From the IMG/VR virus record IMGVR_UViG_3300043444_000008, positions 1 to 20,069 of that record: 20,069 nt of DNA. The stretch is one strand, 5' to 3'. The stretch's first letter is position 1, and each line of letters starts with the position of its first letter. Source of the DNA: a virus. Of this stretch, positions 5,533-13,373 are shown piece by piece. A program made the translations under genes and the position numbers. A model generated the notes under the pieces. It was given only the letters and a program-made list of their open reading frames with translations, had not been told where the DNA came from and searched no databases.

Positions 5533-7942
5533 ATTGGTTTTGTATTCCAGAAATAATGTCGTTGATACTCAAACTACTTGCAGGAGGCATACCTTGCTTG
5601 CTACCCAAGATTCCCATCAAATCGTTGTAACTCAGGTTTGATGGCTGTGAGTATTGCACAGGTGCTGGCACTTTGCCATAGTTGGGGTCTAGGAACTTCT
5701 CCCATTGAGTGCCAATCAGCAGATTACGATTGCCAAAGTTAATTGGAGGCAATTGTGTGGCTGGCGCAACAGTCGGCTTAGGAGGAGTTTTCCAACTTTC
5801 TGGAACAGGAACAATTGGGTACTGAGTAGCACCACCACCAGACATTGCACTACCTGCACCAAGCAGACCAGCAGCAGTTAAACCAAGTTGAGCAGCCCTA
5901 ATTGGGTCAATAGTAGTTGTTTTTTCAGCAGTTACTGGTGTTACTTCCAATGGCACACTTGGTTGAATCAATGGAATCGTTGCAGCAGTAACAGCATCTG
6001 TAATGCTTGATGGTTTTTGAGCAGTAATGGTCTGTGTTGGGACAGTTGTTGGTGTTGTTACTGTTGGAGTTGTTACAGGTGTTGTAGCCACAATAGCGTT
6101 AATAATATCTTGAGTTGTTATAGGCTTTTGCGCTGTGATAGTTTGCGTAGGAACTGTAGAAGTCGTTACAGCAGTAGTTGTAGGCAATGTAGCTGTAATA
6201 GCGTTTACTACCTCTTGTGTAGTTAATGGTTTGTTGCTGGTTACAACTTGTTCAGCAATTGTTGCAGCCTGAGTAGGTGTAACTGTAGGAAGCGTTGCAG
6301 TAATGGCATTTACTATATCTTGCGTAGTAGCAGGTCTGTTAGATGTAATTGTCTGCTCTGCTACTTTTGGTAAAGTAGTTTGTGTTCCTACATTAGCAGC
6401 AATCTGGTTGTTAACCAAATCAATTACTGCTTGGTCAGTCATCTGCGATTTAGGCGCAGCAACAGTTACTGTTGGAGTAGTAGCTGCAATAGTGCTTAAT
6501 ACGTTGCTCAATGATGGAGTAGTTGGCGCAGTAATAGAAACAGTACCACTATCTGTAACTGGAGTTGATACAGCAGTAGGAGTAAATATTGATGAGCCAC
6601 CAGCATTAGTGATGAAGTCATCAATCTGAGCATTTGTTAAACCTGCTCGTTTTGCATCATTGATGAAGTTTGTTTCTGTGGCATCTGCAATCTGCTCTGG
6701 AGTCATGTTGTTAAAGTCAACAGGAACATCCATAGAAGAAATGTAGTTATTCAGTTCACGCCCTAAATAACCACCAGCACCACCAAGCAAAGCAGCACGA
6801 GCAATATCCTCTGCACTACCACCAGTTACTGCTTGCGTACCTGCACCAATGGTTGCGCCTGTAGCACCAGCCAATGTAGAACCAGTAAGACTTGGGAATG
6901 TCGTTGTTAGCAGATTTTGGATAAATGGCAGACCAACAGTAGATGCAGCCAATCCAATAACAGGGGCTGCTGCTCTCAATAAGCCTTGGTCACCACCACC
7001 TGCAAAAGTACCAGAGTCAATTACTTCACCAGTTTTGGGATTGTATGTTTCCCAATTAGCTGTGTTGTTTGGGTCAACTCGTGTTTCGTAAACTACTTGA
7101 GGAACACCTGCAATCTGTTCTTCAATGTTGTCGCCTTCGATAACAGTACCACGAGCAGTAGGAATTACACTTGTCTTTTGTACTTGTGCAATTGCTGCTG
7201 GAGTACTAGATGGCACTTCATTCTTAAACTGCGACAAAGCATCAATAACAGATTGGTTATAGATTGCTGTACCTTCAGCATTGGTATGTAAAGCATCCAC
7301 TAACAAATCTTTATTTTGCAGAATTTCGCCTTGAGTATTAACCAATGCTACGTTTGAATTAGCTTTTGCTACATCTTTGTAAATGGGGTCAACTTCAGGA
7401 TTGAACTTGTTATCAATAACATCTTGAACAGATGTTGCATATGGCGAACCTGTCAAAACAACATTAACACCTTGGTCACCCAAAGTCTTAACAATCTGGT
7501 TTAGGTTGTCTTTAACAACTGCTTTATCTACACCTGTAATGAAGTCAACACCACCTGCTTGCAAGTAAACAGTAGCATTAGGGTCAAACTGACCACCACC
7601 TGCTAAGAATGTATTAAGTTGGTTTAGCGTATCAGCAGTAGTAGAACCACCAACAGCATAGTTAGATGTTTGCTGACCAGTAGCCTCTGTCAAAGCGTTT
7701 TGCAATGCTGTGTTGGTACTGTTCCAACTAGCACCTGCCATGATGTTGCCACTTAGCAAACCACCAGACTTACCACCTGTTGCGTTGGCTACATCCTCAC
7801 CAGAGATGCCATATTGAGCCATTGCTGCTTGAGTAGTAGCAGCATCTGGACTTGAGCCTAAGAATGTACGAATGTCGTTATAAAGGTCATCGGCAGTACC
7901 ACCATTGTTTAAACGCCAAGCCAAAGCATCAGAAATAGCCAT
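5501..7942 (-). CDS. Large SGNH-hydrolase-domain protein with Thr-rich repeats (putative ejected or internal virion protein)
   Basis: An 813-residue protein. Residues about 66-235 look like an SGNH/GDSL esterase-type fold: block I GASW with Ser72, block II YAVGGST (96-101) with its Gly, and block V DALH with Asp216 and His219. Block III reads AGGVD, so the usual oxyanion Asn is Val132. Residues 319-400 are Gly/Ala-rich with membrane-like stretches (PVIGLAASTVGLPFIQNLL, then LLGGAGGYLG), a pattern common in ejected internal proteins. Residues 528-665 hold about four 35-37-residue repeats built on TTQDIxNAIxAT. The C-terminal 130 residues are Pro/Gln-rich. The gene lies between portal and scaffold genes and starts two bases after the portal stop with an AAAGG site. 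Cell-wall or polysaccharide hydrolysis during entry is possible, but activity is uncertain without the Asn. Confidence 0.7.
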   Translation of the reverse strand: MAISDALAWRLNNGGTADDLYNDIRTFLGSSPDAATTQAAMAQYGISGEDVANATGGKSGGLLSGNIMAGASWNSTNTALQNALTEATGQQTSNYAVGGSTTADTLNQLNTFLAGGGQFDPNATVYLQAGGVDFITGVDKAVVKDNLNQIVKTLGDQGVNVVLTGSPYATSVQDVIDNKFNPEVDPIYKDVAKANSNVALVNTQGEILQNKDLLVDALHTNAEGTAIYNQSVIDALSQFKNEVPSSTPAAIAQVQKTSVIPTARGTVIEGDNIEEQIAGVPQVVYETRVDPNNTANWETYNPKTGEVIDSGTFAGGGDQGLLRAAAPVIGLAASTVGLPFIQNLLTTTFPSLTGSTLAGATGATIGAGTQAVTGGSAEDIARAALLGGAGGYLGRELNNYISSMDVPVDFNNMTPEQIADATETNFINDAKRAGLTNAQIDDFITNAGGSSIFTPTAVSTPVTDSGTVSITAPTTPSLSNVLSTIAATTPTVTVAAPKSQMTDQAVIDLVNNQIAANVGTQTTLPKVAEQTITSNRPATTQDIVNAITATLPTVTPTQAATIAEQVVTSNKPLTTQEVVNAITATLPTTTAVTTSTVPTQTITAQKPITTQDIINAIVATTPVTTPTVTTPTTVPTQTITAQKPSSITDAVTAATIPLIQPSVPLEVTPVTAEKTTTIDPIRAAQLGLTAAGLLGAGSAMSGGGATQYPIVPVPESWKTPPKPTVAPATQLPPINFGNRNLLIGTQWEKFLDPNYGKVPAPVQYSQPSNLSYNDLMGILGSKQGMPPASSLSINDIISGIQNQYGQTASRTMG
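5950..6361 (-). repeat. Degenerate 105-111-base tandem repeat in coding sequence
   Basis: Four in-frame units encode variants of QTITSNRPATTQDIVNAIT, with the conserved Gln at residues 530, 565, 600 and 637. The first two units are closest (NAITATLPT in both), and units 3 and 4 share PTQTITAQKP. They look like internal duplication followed by drift. Confidence 0.7.
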
Positions 7943-7944
7943 GA

Positions 7945-10077
7945 TTAACCTTTAATCTCTACATTGGATGTAATGCCAGCACCAATTTTCATTGCTTTCA
8001 ATTGGGCTTCTGCTTCAAACTCTTGTTGCTTCATAGCAAAGTAAGCCTGTTGTTTCTCACGCTCAAGCATCAACTTAGCAGCTTCTTTCTCACGCATCAA
8101 TTGCATCTCAAGAGCAGCTTTCTGTTGTGCCATCTCCATGTCAATCTGCTGTTGCTGTTGCTTCAACTGAATGTCAGCTTGTGCTTTAGCTTGGTTAGCT
8201 TGAATCTCAGCCTGTGTCCGAGCCATGATTGCTTGCACTTCTGGAGGCATTTGCTGTGGTTGTGGAGGAGGATTCGAGAGCATCTGGTCTTGCTCTGGTG
8301 TGATTGGCTTGTAGAACTCAGCAGAATCCTTAAAGCCAGCAATCTCAACCATGCGTCCCAAGGTAGAACGATATTGAGCAGGGGAAACATAGGGATTGGC
8401 AGGGCCGTACTGAGCAATCAACTGCTCTTGCTTAGCCAGAACCATTGACAACATAGCCATCTGCTCTTGTCGGTTACCTGCACCCAAACCAACATTGATA
8501 GCCACATCGTATTGGTTAGCCCATGTACGAGGGTCAAACTCTACGAATTCACCACGCATACGCACCAGACGAGGCTTATCTTGGTACTTGCACAAGAGAT
8601 GCAAGATTCCTTGGAACAAAGACTTAACACCAGTCTCTGCAAAGATTCGAGCCATCAGTTCAATCTTACCTGCGCCAGCTTGTTGCATCGAGGCAACGGC
8701 TGCTGCTGTGACATTCTGCAAGATAGCAGGGTCAAGACCTTGTGAAGCATCAGACACGCCAGTACGCTTAGACTGGACTGTATCCAAGTACTGAAGCATT
8801 GGGAAAGCCTGTGCTGCCACATTCTGCACAACCAGTTGTTGAACAGCATTAGGTGACTTAGCACGAATAACACCACCTGCGGTAGATGTAAGCAAATCGT
8901 CAAGGTTTACCTGACCTTCAACAGCAACCACTCGTGCATTGTTTGTCAGATATAAGTTATCCAACATTTGACGAGTAATAGTTGTCTTAATCAGTTGCAA
9001 GTCAGTTGTTCGGTCAGCAAGTGAGTTGCCAAAGAACTTGTGTGGAATTGGAATTGGACAGATTGAATGGAATGGAACATAGTCCACTTCTTCAACCATT
9101 TCCTTGCCATCCTCATCTTGGAGAATCTCGTTTGAAGCGTAGAAAACCTGAGTCAGAGTAGCAATGCCTTTGCCATTCATATCAGTCTTTACATAGCACT
9201 CAAAGACCTCAATCTCTTGCATTGATGGGTCATCAGTCTGCACTTGGTAAGGTTGCTCACCAGCAGAGTAACGAGCAACTCGCTCTGGCGTATATGCCAA
9301 AGCATCATCCATCTGCAATGATTCAACTTGCTTTTTGTTGAAACCCATAGCAATCAAGTCACTACGAGTCAACATCTGACGATGGGCTACGAATGGGCTG
9401 TCGGCAATAGTACGAGCCTTCTTGCTAATCAAGAACTCCTCTGGAGGAACATTCTCAATCGTAACTTTGCCTGATTTCTTACGCTTTTGGACTACGACAT
9501 TGTGCGTAGAACCCATGACTGGCATACCAGTTGGGTCAAGGACTGGCTGACCCATTGGGTCATAGATTGGAAACTCTGTCGTATCTTGCTCGACAATTTC
9601 CATTGTTTCATCACTCATTAGCATTGCTAACTCGTCATCAGACAAGTCAAAGTAACGCTCTTTTGTAATGTCTTCTTTGTTTTCCCAATATGCTTTTAGG
9701 ATGCCGTTCTTTTGCATCAAAGCATCTTTGAACCAGTCATGCAGAATGGCTACGCCTTCGTTGTCACGCAAAAACACCCAATTACAATAATCGGTGGCCT
9801 GTTTTGCGGACGCTTCGTCGGAAGGCCCTTGTGGCTCAAAGATAACAATATTATCTGAGCCTGTGAAAATACGAACTAAGCTAGGTAACGCACCATCAAT
9901 CGCTTCTGCTACTTCTCCAGTAACGATTTGAGACTTACCTTCAACTTCATTGCCATATGGCTGTCGGAGATACGCTTCCAGAGCCTGTTTGCGCTGGTCA
10001 ACAGTTTCTGTCTCAATGTAGCCAATAGCATCATCAATCTCAGCTTGGAGGATTGACTTCAGTTCGTTCTGTTGCAT
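7945..10077 (-). CDS. Portal protein, P22 type
   Basis: A 710-residue protein, the usual length for P22-like portals. It makes the dodecameric DNA gate and docks the terminase. Typical segments are an N-terminal helix DQRKQALEAYLRQPYG, then GKSQIVTGEVAEAIDGALPSL, and a dense acidic clip and stem region. The core GISDASQGLDP-like segment reads here TGVSDASQGLDPAILQNVT. Residues about 595-690 form a long Gln/Glu/Lys coiled coil after a Pro/Gln linker, matching the barrel found in P22 gp1. An AAGGA site lies 5-6 bases before the ATG. The gene follows the large terminase, separated only by a small overlapping gene, as expected. Confidence 0.95.
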   Translation of the reverse strand: MQQNELKSILQAEIDDAIGYIETETVDQRKQALEAYLRQPYGNEVEGKSQIVTGEVAEAIDGALPSLVRIFTGSDNIVIFEPQGPSDEASAKQATDYCNWVFLRDNEGVAILHDWFKDALMQKNGILKAYWENKEDITKERYFDLSDDELAMLMSDETMEIVEQDTTEFPIYDPMGQPVLDPTGMPVMGSTHNVVVQKRKKSGKVTIENVPPEEFLISKKARTIADSPFVAHRQMLTRSDLIAMGFNKKQVESLQMDDALAYTPERVARYSAGEQPYQVQTDDPSMQEIEVFECYVKTDMNGKGIATLTQVFYASNEILQDEDGKEMVEEVDYVPFHSICPIPIPHKFFGNSLADRTTDLQLIKTTITRQMLDNLYLTNNARVVAVEGQVNLDDLLTSTAGGVIRAKSPNAVQQLVVQNVAAQAFPMLQYLDTVQSKRTGVSDASQGLDPAILQNVTAAAVASMQQAGAGKIELMARIFAETGVKSLFQGILHLLCKYQDKPRLVRMRGEFVEFDPRTWANQYDVAINVGLGAGNRQEQMAMLSMVLAKQEQLIAQYGPANPYVSPAQYRSTLGRMVEIAGFKDSAEFYKPITPEQDQMLSNPPPQPQQMPPEVQAIMARTQAEIQANQAKAQADIQLKQQQQQIDMEMAQQKAALEMQLMREKEAAKLMLEREKQQAYFAMKQQEFEAEAQLKAMKIGAGITSNVEIKG

Positions 10078-10213
10078 TTTTGTCCTTTGGAGGGCGACCC
10101 ATTCGGGGTTTTTCCAATTGTAAAGCTTTTACCACATTTTCCAATACTTCAATGCGGTTTTCAAGTTCTTTTACTTTTGGGGCTAAATTGACCCCTTGAC
10201 GCTCTAAATACAT
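10040..10213 (-). CDS. Small coiled-coil protein between terminase and portal
   Basis: A 57-residue protein beginning MYLERQGVNLAPKVKELENR. Residues about 15-40 show heptads of Leu, Ile and Val (KELENRIEVLENVVKALQLE), so a short coiled coil is likely, and the end is basic and Pro-rich (MGRPPKDKNATER). I chose the ATG overlapping the terminase stop by one base (TGATG); an ATG four codons upstream (10223-10225) is equally open. Its last 38 bases overlap the portal start. Neither start has a strong ribosome site, so coupling to the terminase is likely. It may be a packaging or head accessory; no family is recognised. Confidence 0.6.
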   Translation of the reverse strand: MYLERQGVNLAPKVKELENRIEVLENVVKALQLEKPRMGRPPKDKNATERTEVNPPS

Positions 10214-11475
10214 CAGACAATCCATTTCGGTGCTTGGTTAATCGGTTTAGACCATGTACTGTGACCTTCATCAAGTCCAAGGGCTAAGTAGCGGAATGAG
10301 TCCGAGCCATGCGATGACCAGTCATGCAATGGACGCTCATAGAAAATCTTACGCTTCTCATCGTAATCTCTGCGGTAGTTTCTCAGGCAGTTCAGCCCTG
10401 TCTGGACTTTTGGCACATTAAACCAGCACCTTGGCAGCAAACGCCTTACAGCCTGAATACCATCATCTAATCCCATTCTGGGAGCAATCTTTATCTCTAG
10501 TCCTGCTTCCTCAAGCATTTCTAGTCGGCTTTTGCCAGAGCCTAACTCTCTGACCCTAACGTCATGGGGCAGGATATGCTCTGCTTTGGCATAGTCATTA
10601 TCCCTAATCCACTTCACATAGTGGTCTAGTCCAACACCATGATTCTCGTAATAGTCAATCAGACGCACCTCAGTACCTACTAACTGAGCAACCCAGATAG
10701 AAGTTGAGTCACCCATTCCCAAATCCCAAGCAGTAAAAGTACGGCTTAGTTCCTCTCTGGGAATCTCTTGCATATGGTGCTTGTCTTCCAGTTCATTGAG
10801 AATCTGACCATAGTAAGAGCCTTCTACAGCAGCGTCAAAGCTACATTCAAACTCTTGGCGGTACTTATCCTCACCCATCTCATTACGAGCAGCCTTGAGT
10901 TCTGTATCGTCAACTACCCCTGTCTCGGAGGCTTTAAACTCTAGCAAACCCCACCCATCCTCAGTTTCTGCCCTGTCTCGCAGTTCTTTGAAGTGGTTAT
11001 GACCTTTTGGTGTACCAATGAATAAGCACCACCCTTTGCGGTCTGTCAGCGCAGGGCGAACAATGTCTGTCCAAATCTTTGGGTTTTGGTCACCAACCTC
11101 GTCAATAATCACTCCGTCAAAAAACTGTCCTCGCAAAGAATCAGGATTGTCAGAGCCATATAGTTGGATTCGCCTACCCCAGAAGTCAACTCGTAATTCT
11201 GAGATGTTGTTAGTACCGCCTAGCGGTGTAGTGTATTTAACCAAGTAATCCCATGCCACCCTCTTGGCCTGACCATAGGTAGGCGCAATATAGGCATATC
11301 TTGGTGTCTCTCTTTGGTTTAGCACCGCATCACGGATTAGGTGATTGAGAGCAGCTACAGTTTTACCAAACCTTCGATGCGCCACTACGACTGCAAAGCG
11401 TTTGCCTTCCAGTAGCTCGTGAACCTTTAGTTGGTGTTCCCTTGGCCTGTAAGGGATTTCGATTACTTCGCCCAT
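10213..11475 (-). CDS. terL: Terminase large subunit (packaging ATPase and nuclease)
   Basis: A 420-residue motor that cuts phage DNA and drives it through the portal. The Walker A-like loop is AHRRFGKT (32-39), Walker B is VIIDE (122-126), and the coupling motif is IGTPKG (153-158). The RNase H-like nuclease has Asp251 in AWDLGMGDS, Asp305 in LPHDVRV and a last Asp in SHGSDSFRYLAL near the C-terminus. All expected residues are present, although the protein is at the short end for the family. It starts inside the small terminase gene (13-base overlap) and is followed at once by the coiled-coil gene and the portal gene. Confidence 0.96.
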   Translation of the reverse strand: MGEVIEIPYRPREHQLKVHELLEGKRFAVVVAHRRFGKTVAALNHLIRDAVLNQRETPRYAYIAPTYGQAKRVAWDYLVKYTTPLGGTNNISELRVDFWGRRIQLYGSDNPDSLRGQFFDGVIIDEVGDQNPKIWTDIVRPALTDRKGWCLFIGTPKGHNHFKELRDRAETEDGWGLLEFKASETGVVDDTELKAARNEMGEDKYRQEFECSFDAAVEGSYYGQILNELEDKHHMQEIPREELSRTFTAWDLGMGDSTSIWVAQLVGTEVRLIDYYENHGVGLDHYVKWIRDNDYAKAEHILPHDVRVRELGSGKSRLEMLEEAGLEIKIAPRMGLDDGIQAVRRLLPRCWFNVPKVQTGLNCLRNYRRDYDEKRKIFYERPLHDWSSHGSDSFRYLALGLDEGHSTWSKPINQAPKWIV

Positions 11476-11699
11476 GTAACTATGTGCTGAAGTGGTTGTT
11501 CAGAGTCTCCGCTTACTGTTACAGATGCCATATCAGGCATAGACTTACGCAATAGTATTTCAATTGCTTTCATCCGAGTAGGACTTAAGTCTTCATCTAC
11601 ACCAAGTGCATGATTTTGCAAGACATTTAGTAATTGACTTACCTGTATTTTCTTGCGCACATCTTCTTGATGTAATTTATTTATCGGTCTTCCAGCCAT
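11463..11699 (-). CDS. terS: Terminase small subunit
   Basis: A 78-residue protein that would recognise the packaging site and recruit the large subunit. MAGRPINKLHQEDVRKKIQ and the core NVLQNHALG, then LSPTRMKAIEILLRKSMPDM, match a short small-terminase type often found beside this kind of large terminase. The helix LSPTRMKAIEILLRK is the most recognisable part. A strong GAGGAG site lies 7 bases before the ATG. It overlaps the large subunit gene by 13 bases. It is shorter than P22 or lambda small subunits, so the call depends on the neighbour as well as the pattern. Confidence 0.85.
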   Translation of the reverse strand: MAGRPINKLHQEDVRKKIQVSQLLNVLQNHALGVDEDLSPTRMKAIEILLRKSMPDMASVTVSGDSEQPLQHIVTWAK

Positions 11700-11754
11700 G
11701 TTTGACTCCTCTAGGGTTGGTCAAGGTTAAGTTAATCTACTAAGTGTTGTTTTT

Positions 11755-12006
11755 TCACCACTTAACTTTGTTTGCCCAATAAGCAGCACTCATCTTACCC
11801 TTGGCAATATTGTCTGCGTGACGAGCCTTAAACGCTTCGTTACGCTTAGAGCCATCAGGTGAGCCTTTTACGCCTTGTTGACCAAAGCGGATAAGTTTCA
11901 CATCTTCACCACTCTTTGCCAAAACAGCATGAGACTTGGTTGGATGATTAGGAGTCTTCTTAGGCTTGTTATAGCCAGAAAACTGCTCTGTGCCTCGTTT
12001 AATCAC
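11755..12006 (-). CDS. Small basic phage protein with RFGQQGVKG and YWANKVKW motifs
   Basis: An 83-residue, Lys-rich protein. The C-terminal half reads VKLIRFGQQGVKGSPDGS, then NEAFKARHADNIAKGKMSA, then AYWANKVKW. The order RFG, FKARH, then S/T-x-x-YW-x-x-K is shared with small phage proteins of unknown function found near terminase genes. It starts with GTG in a 4-base GTGA overlap with the 39-residue gene, so translation is coupled. A 55-base gap then separates it from the small terminase. A nucleic-acid-binding role is suggested by charge only. Confidence 0.75.
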   Translation of the reverse strand: MIKRGTEQFSGYNKPKKTPNHPTKSHAVLAKSGEDVKLIRFGQQGVKGSPDGSKRNEAFKARHADNIAKGKMSAAYWANKVKW

Positions 12007-12122
12007 TTTTTAGGCTTCTTTGCTTTGTTCTTTGCAGTACGCTCACCACGCACAGGCATAGGTTTAGGCTTCTTCATCAGCTTCTGCATCATCTCCAGAG
12101 CCTGTTGATTCGTTGTTCCCAT
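12003..12122 (-). CDS. 39-residue basic protein
   Basis: The product is MGTTNQQALEMMQKLMKKPK followed by a tail of Lys, Arg and Pro (RGERTAKNKAKKPKK). A longer open frame begins upstream, but this ATG (12120-12122) has a clean AGGAG site with 7 bases of spacing, so it is the likely start. It overlaps the end of the Cys-rich protein gene by 59 bases in another frame and shares a GTGA overlap with the next gene. The strongly basic tail suggests nucleic acid binding or a terminase or head accessory. No family is recognised. Confidence 0.65.
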   Translation of the reverse strand: MGTTNQQALEMMQKLMKKPKPMPVRGERTAKNKAKKPKK

Positions 12123-12567
12123 TGTCTTTCTCCTGAGTAATTGGCCCACCACTAATCCATGCTTCGCAGGTACGCTTAGAAGCACACTTAAAGTCAAACA
12201 TCTCGCAATAACCTAAGTCACCAGCATCAATGACTTCCCATGCGTCCATCTCTGTATCGCCCATCTCTAAGCCACTCTCAATGCAAGACAGCATCTTGGG
12301 TGTTTGGATAAAAGCAGCGCAGTTACCGCAACGAGACTTCTTTGCTTGTGCAGGGGCAATGCGCCAAGCACGAGAGATTTCACGCCAGTAATCCATGTTG
12401 GATTCGTTGGGATTCATAGGGCCGTAGTTAGCCTTCTCAATCGCCTTCTCACGATTCTCAAGATTGACAGCTACATCACCTGTCGCAACTGGACAGGCTT
12501 CGCCCTTCTTCTCTTGGTTTTGTATCTCAATCTCGATTTTTACTGATGGCTCAAGTAGTCCAGACAT
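12064..12567 (-). CDS. Cys-rich phage protein, iron-sulfur/HiPIP-like
   Basis: A 167-residue soluble protein. The middle carries NREKAIEKANYGPMNPNESN and YWREISRAWRIAP. Then come a Cys pair SRCGNCAAF, a single Cys in MLSCIESG, and the cluster GYCEMFDFKCASKRTCEAWI (C-x6-C-x5-C), followed by SGGPI. Seven Cys in all, so a bound metal or Fe-S cluster is plausible; proteins of this type in other phages are sometimes named high-potential iron-sulfur proteins. I chose the ATG at 12565-12567 because GAGGA lies 5 bases upstream; an ATG 12 bases earlier lacks a site. It is the first gene of the virion-side cluster after a terminator. The C-terminus is acidic and disordered. Confidence 0.75.
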   Translation of the reverse strand: MSGLLEPSVKIEIEIQNQEKKGEACPVATGDVAVNLENREKAIEKANYGPMNPNESNMDYWREISRAWRIAPAQAKKSRCGNCAAFIQTPKMLSCIESGLEMGDTEMDAWEVIDAGDLGYCEMFDFKCASKRTCEAWISGGPITQEKDNGNNESTGSGDDAEADEEA

Positions 12568-12601
12568 GGTTGTCCTCATGGAGTTTGTGCCATTTTCTCA
12601 C

Positions 12602-12627
12602 AAAAAAAGAGGGAACTCAATCCCTCT
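12602..12627 (-). terminator. Strong intrinsic terminator between early and virion genes
   Basis: On the minus strand a perfect 7-base-pair stem AGAGGGA-N6-TCCCTCT is followed directly by a run of T (TTTTTTT). It lies 38 bases beyond the stop of the HNH gene, so it ends the leftward early/accessory transcript. Stem 12608-12627, T-run 12602-12608. Confidence 0.9.
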
Positions 12628-12664
12628 AAGAAACCAAATGGCAACTTGGTTAAGACATTGTGCC

Positions 12665-12922
12665 TTATCCAATTAGTTTTGCAAGTGTTTCGTTTAATAC
12701 CGACATTTCGTCATGTTTCATAACAGACCAAATCCTAGATTGTCCGTGAATTCCGTTATGTGGCCCTTGATGGCAGTCTCTACAAAGCGGAATACACAGG
12801 TACTGGTGATGCTGCTTAATGTGATGAGCATCGCTTGGCCCTGCCTGACCACATACCCCACAAGGCATTTCTTTAATCCTTGCTAGGTGCAATCTTTCCC
12901 TCTTTGTAAAACTGTTATTCAA
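12665..12922 (-). CDS. Small HNH endonuclease-like protein
   Basis: An 85-residue zinc/HNH protein. Cys21-x2-Cys24 and Cys47-x2-Cys50 form a probable zinc site. His33-His34 and the C-terminal CHQGPHNGIHG (His51, Asn56, His59) give the HNH core. The layout (SDAHHIK, IPLCRDCHQ, GIHG) resembles phage HNH proteins related to Ref and other recombination nucleases, so DNA cutting during recombination is the likely job. The start is TTG in the only open position upstream of the zinc site, 6 bases after a GGTGG site and overlapping the previous gene by 8 bases. An internal ATG at residue 19 would leave the zinc site intact. A terminator follows. Confidence 0.8.
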   Translation of the reverse strand: MNNSFTKRERLHLARIKEMPCGVCGQAGPSDAHHIKQHHQYLCIPLCRDCHQGPHNGIHGQSRIWSVMKHDEMSVLNETLAKLIG

Positions 12923-13373
12923 TTTCTACCACCTTATCACCTCGTGACTTTATGTAGTCTTTTGTTTTCTGAATGTATCTCTCAAACTCACTTCGAGGAA
13001 TACTTGATTGCTGCAAGTCTGCGAATTCAATCAAATCACGACAGGCTTGGATTCCCTCTCCATCAAGCACAATACGCATTGTTGTGCCATAGCGTTCTGC
13101 TGCTTTGTGTAGGCTTGCTTGCGCCTTCTCGCAGATTGGAAGAACTTCAGGCCCTACCCCTGCTCGTCCCATAGTCTCTGCTAGATTAAGCACATCAACC
13201 AGACTGCGCCAGTCATGGATAGTTCCTCTGCCCTTGATAATCGCCTCAAGTGCGGAATACTCCATCATTCGAAGTTTGTCCAACTTCTCCCTGTGGGTTA
13301 TCGATGCACCCACGATGGCGTGCTGTATGGGATTTATCAGATTCCAGAATTTGCGTTTCGTCTTTTTTCTCAT
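12915..13373 (-). CDS. Conserved phage protein of unknown function
   Basis: A 152-residue helical protein starting MRKKTKRKFWNLINPIQHAI. Recognisable stretches are KLRMMEYSALEAIIKGRGTI, then HDWRSLVDVLNLAETMGRAG and GVGPEVLPICEKAQ, a pattern I have seen in proteins of unknown function from phages of Gram-negative bacteria. A start 7 codons upstream is open, but this ATG is 8 bases after GGA in AAAGACA context and the sequence before it does not resemble the conserved part. Its first 128 bases overlap the 70-residue gene in a different frame, an unusually long overlap here. No catalytic motif is seen. Confidence 0.75.
   Translation of the reverse strand: MRKKTKRKFWNLINPIQHAIVGASITHREKLDKLRMMEYSALEAIIKGRGTIHDWRSLVDVLNLAETMGRAGVGPEVLPICEKAQASLHKAAERYGTTMRIVLDGEGIQACRDLIEFADLQQSSIPRSEFERYIQKTKDYIKSRGDKVVEIE

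Noticed and set aside
6017-7291. Several rightward frames opposite the SGNH-repeat protein
   Set aside because: They are low-complexity mirrors of Thr/Ala codons with no ribosome sites.
8002-8794. Rightward frames opposite the portal gene
   Set aside because: Leu-rich mirrors of the Gln/Glu coiled-coil codons; the portal reading is unambiguous.
12123-12197. 25 extra codons before the 39-residue basic protein
   Set aside because: The internal ATG has AGGAG at ideal spacing; the upstream part lies in the Cys-rich gene and has no ribosome site.
13015-13030. TGCGAATTCAAT, a partial match to the shared element
   Set aside because: Coding sequence, short match, no promoter context.
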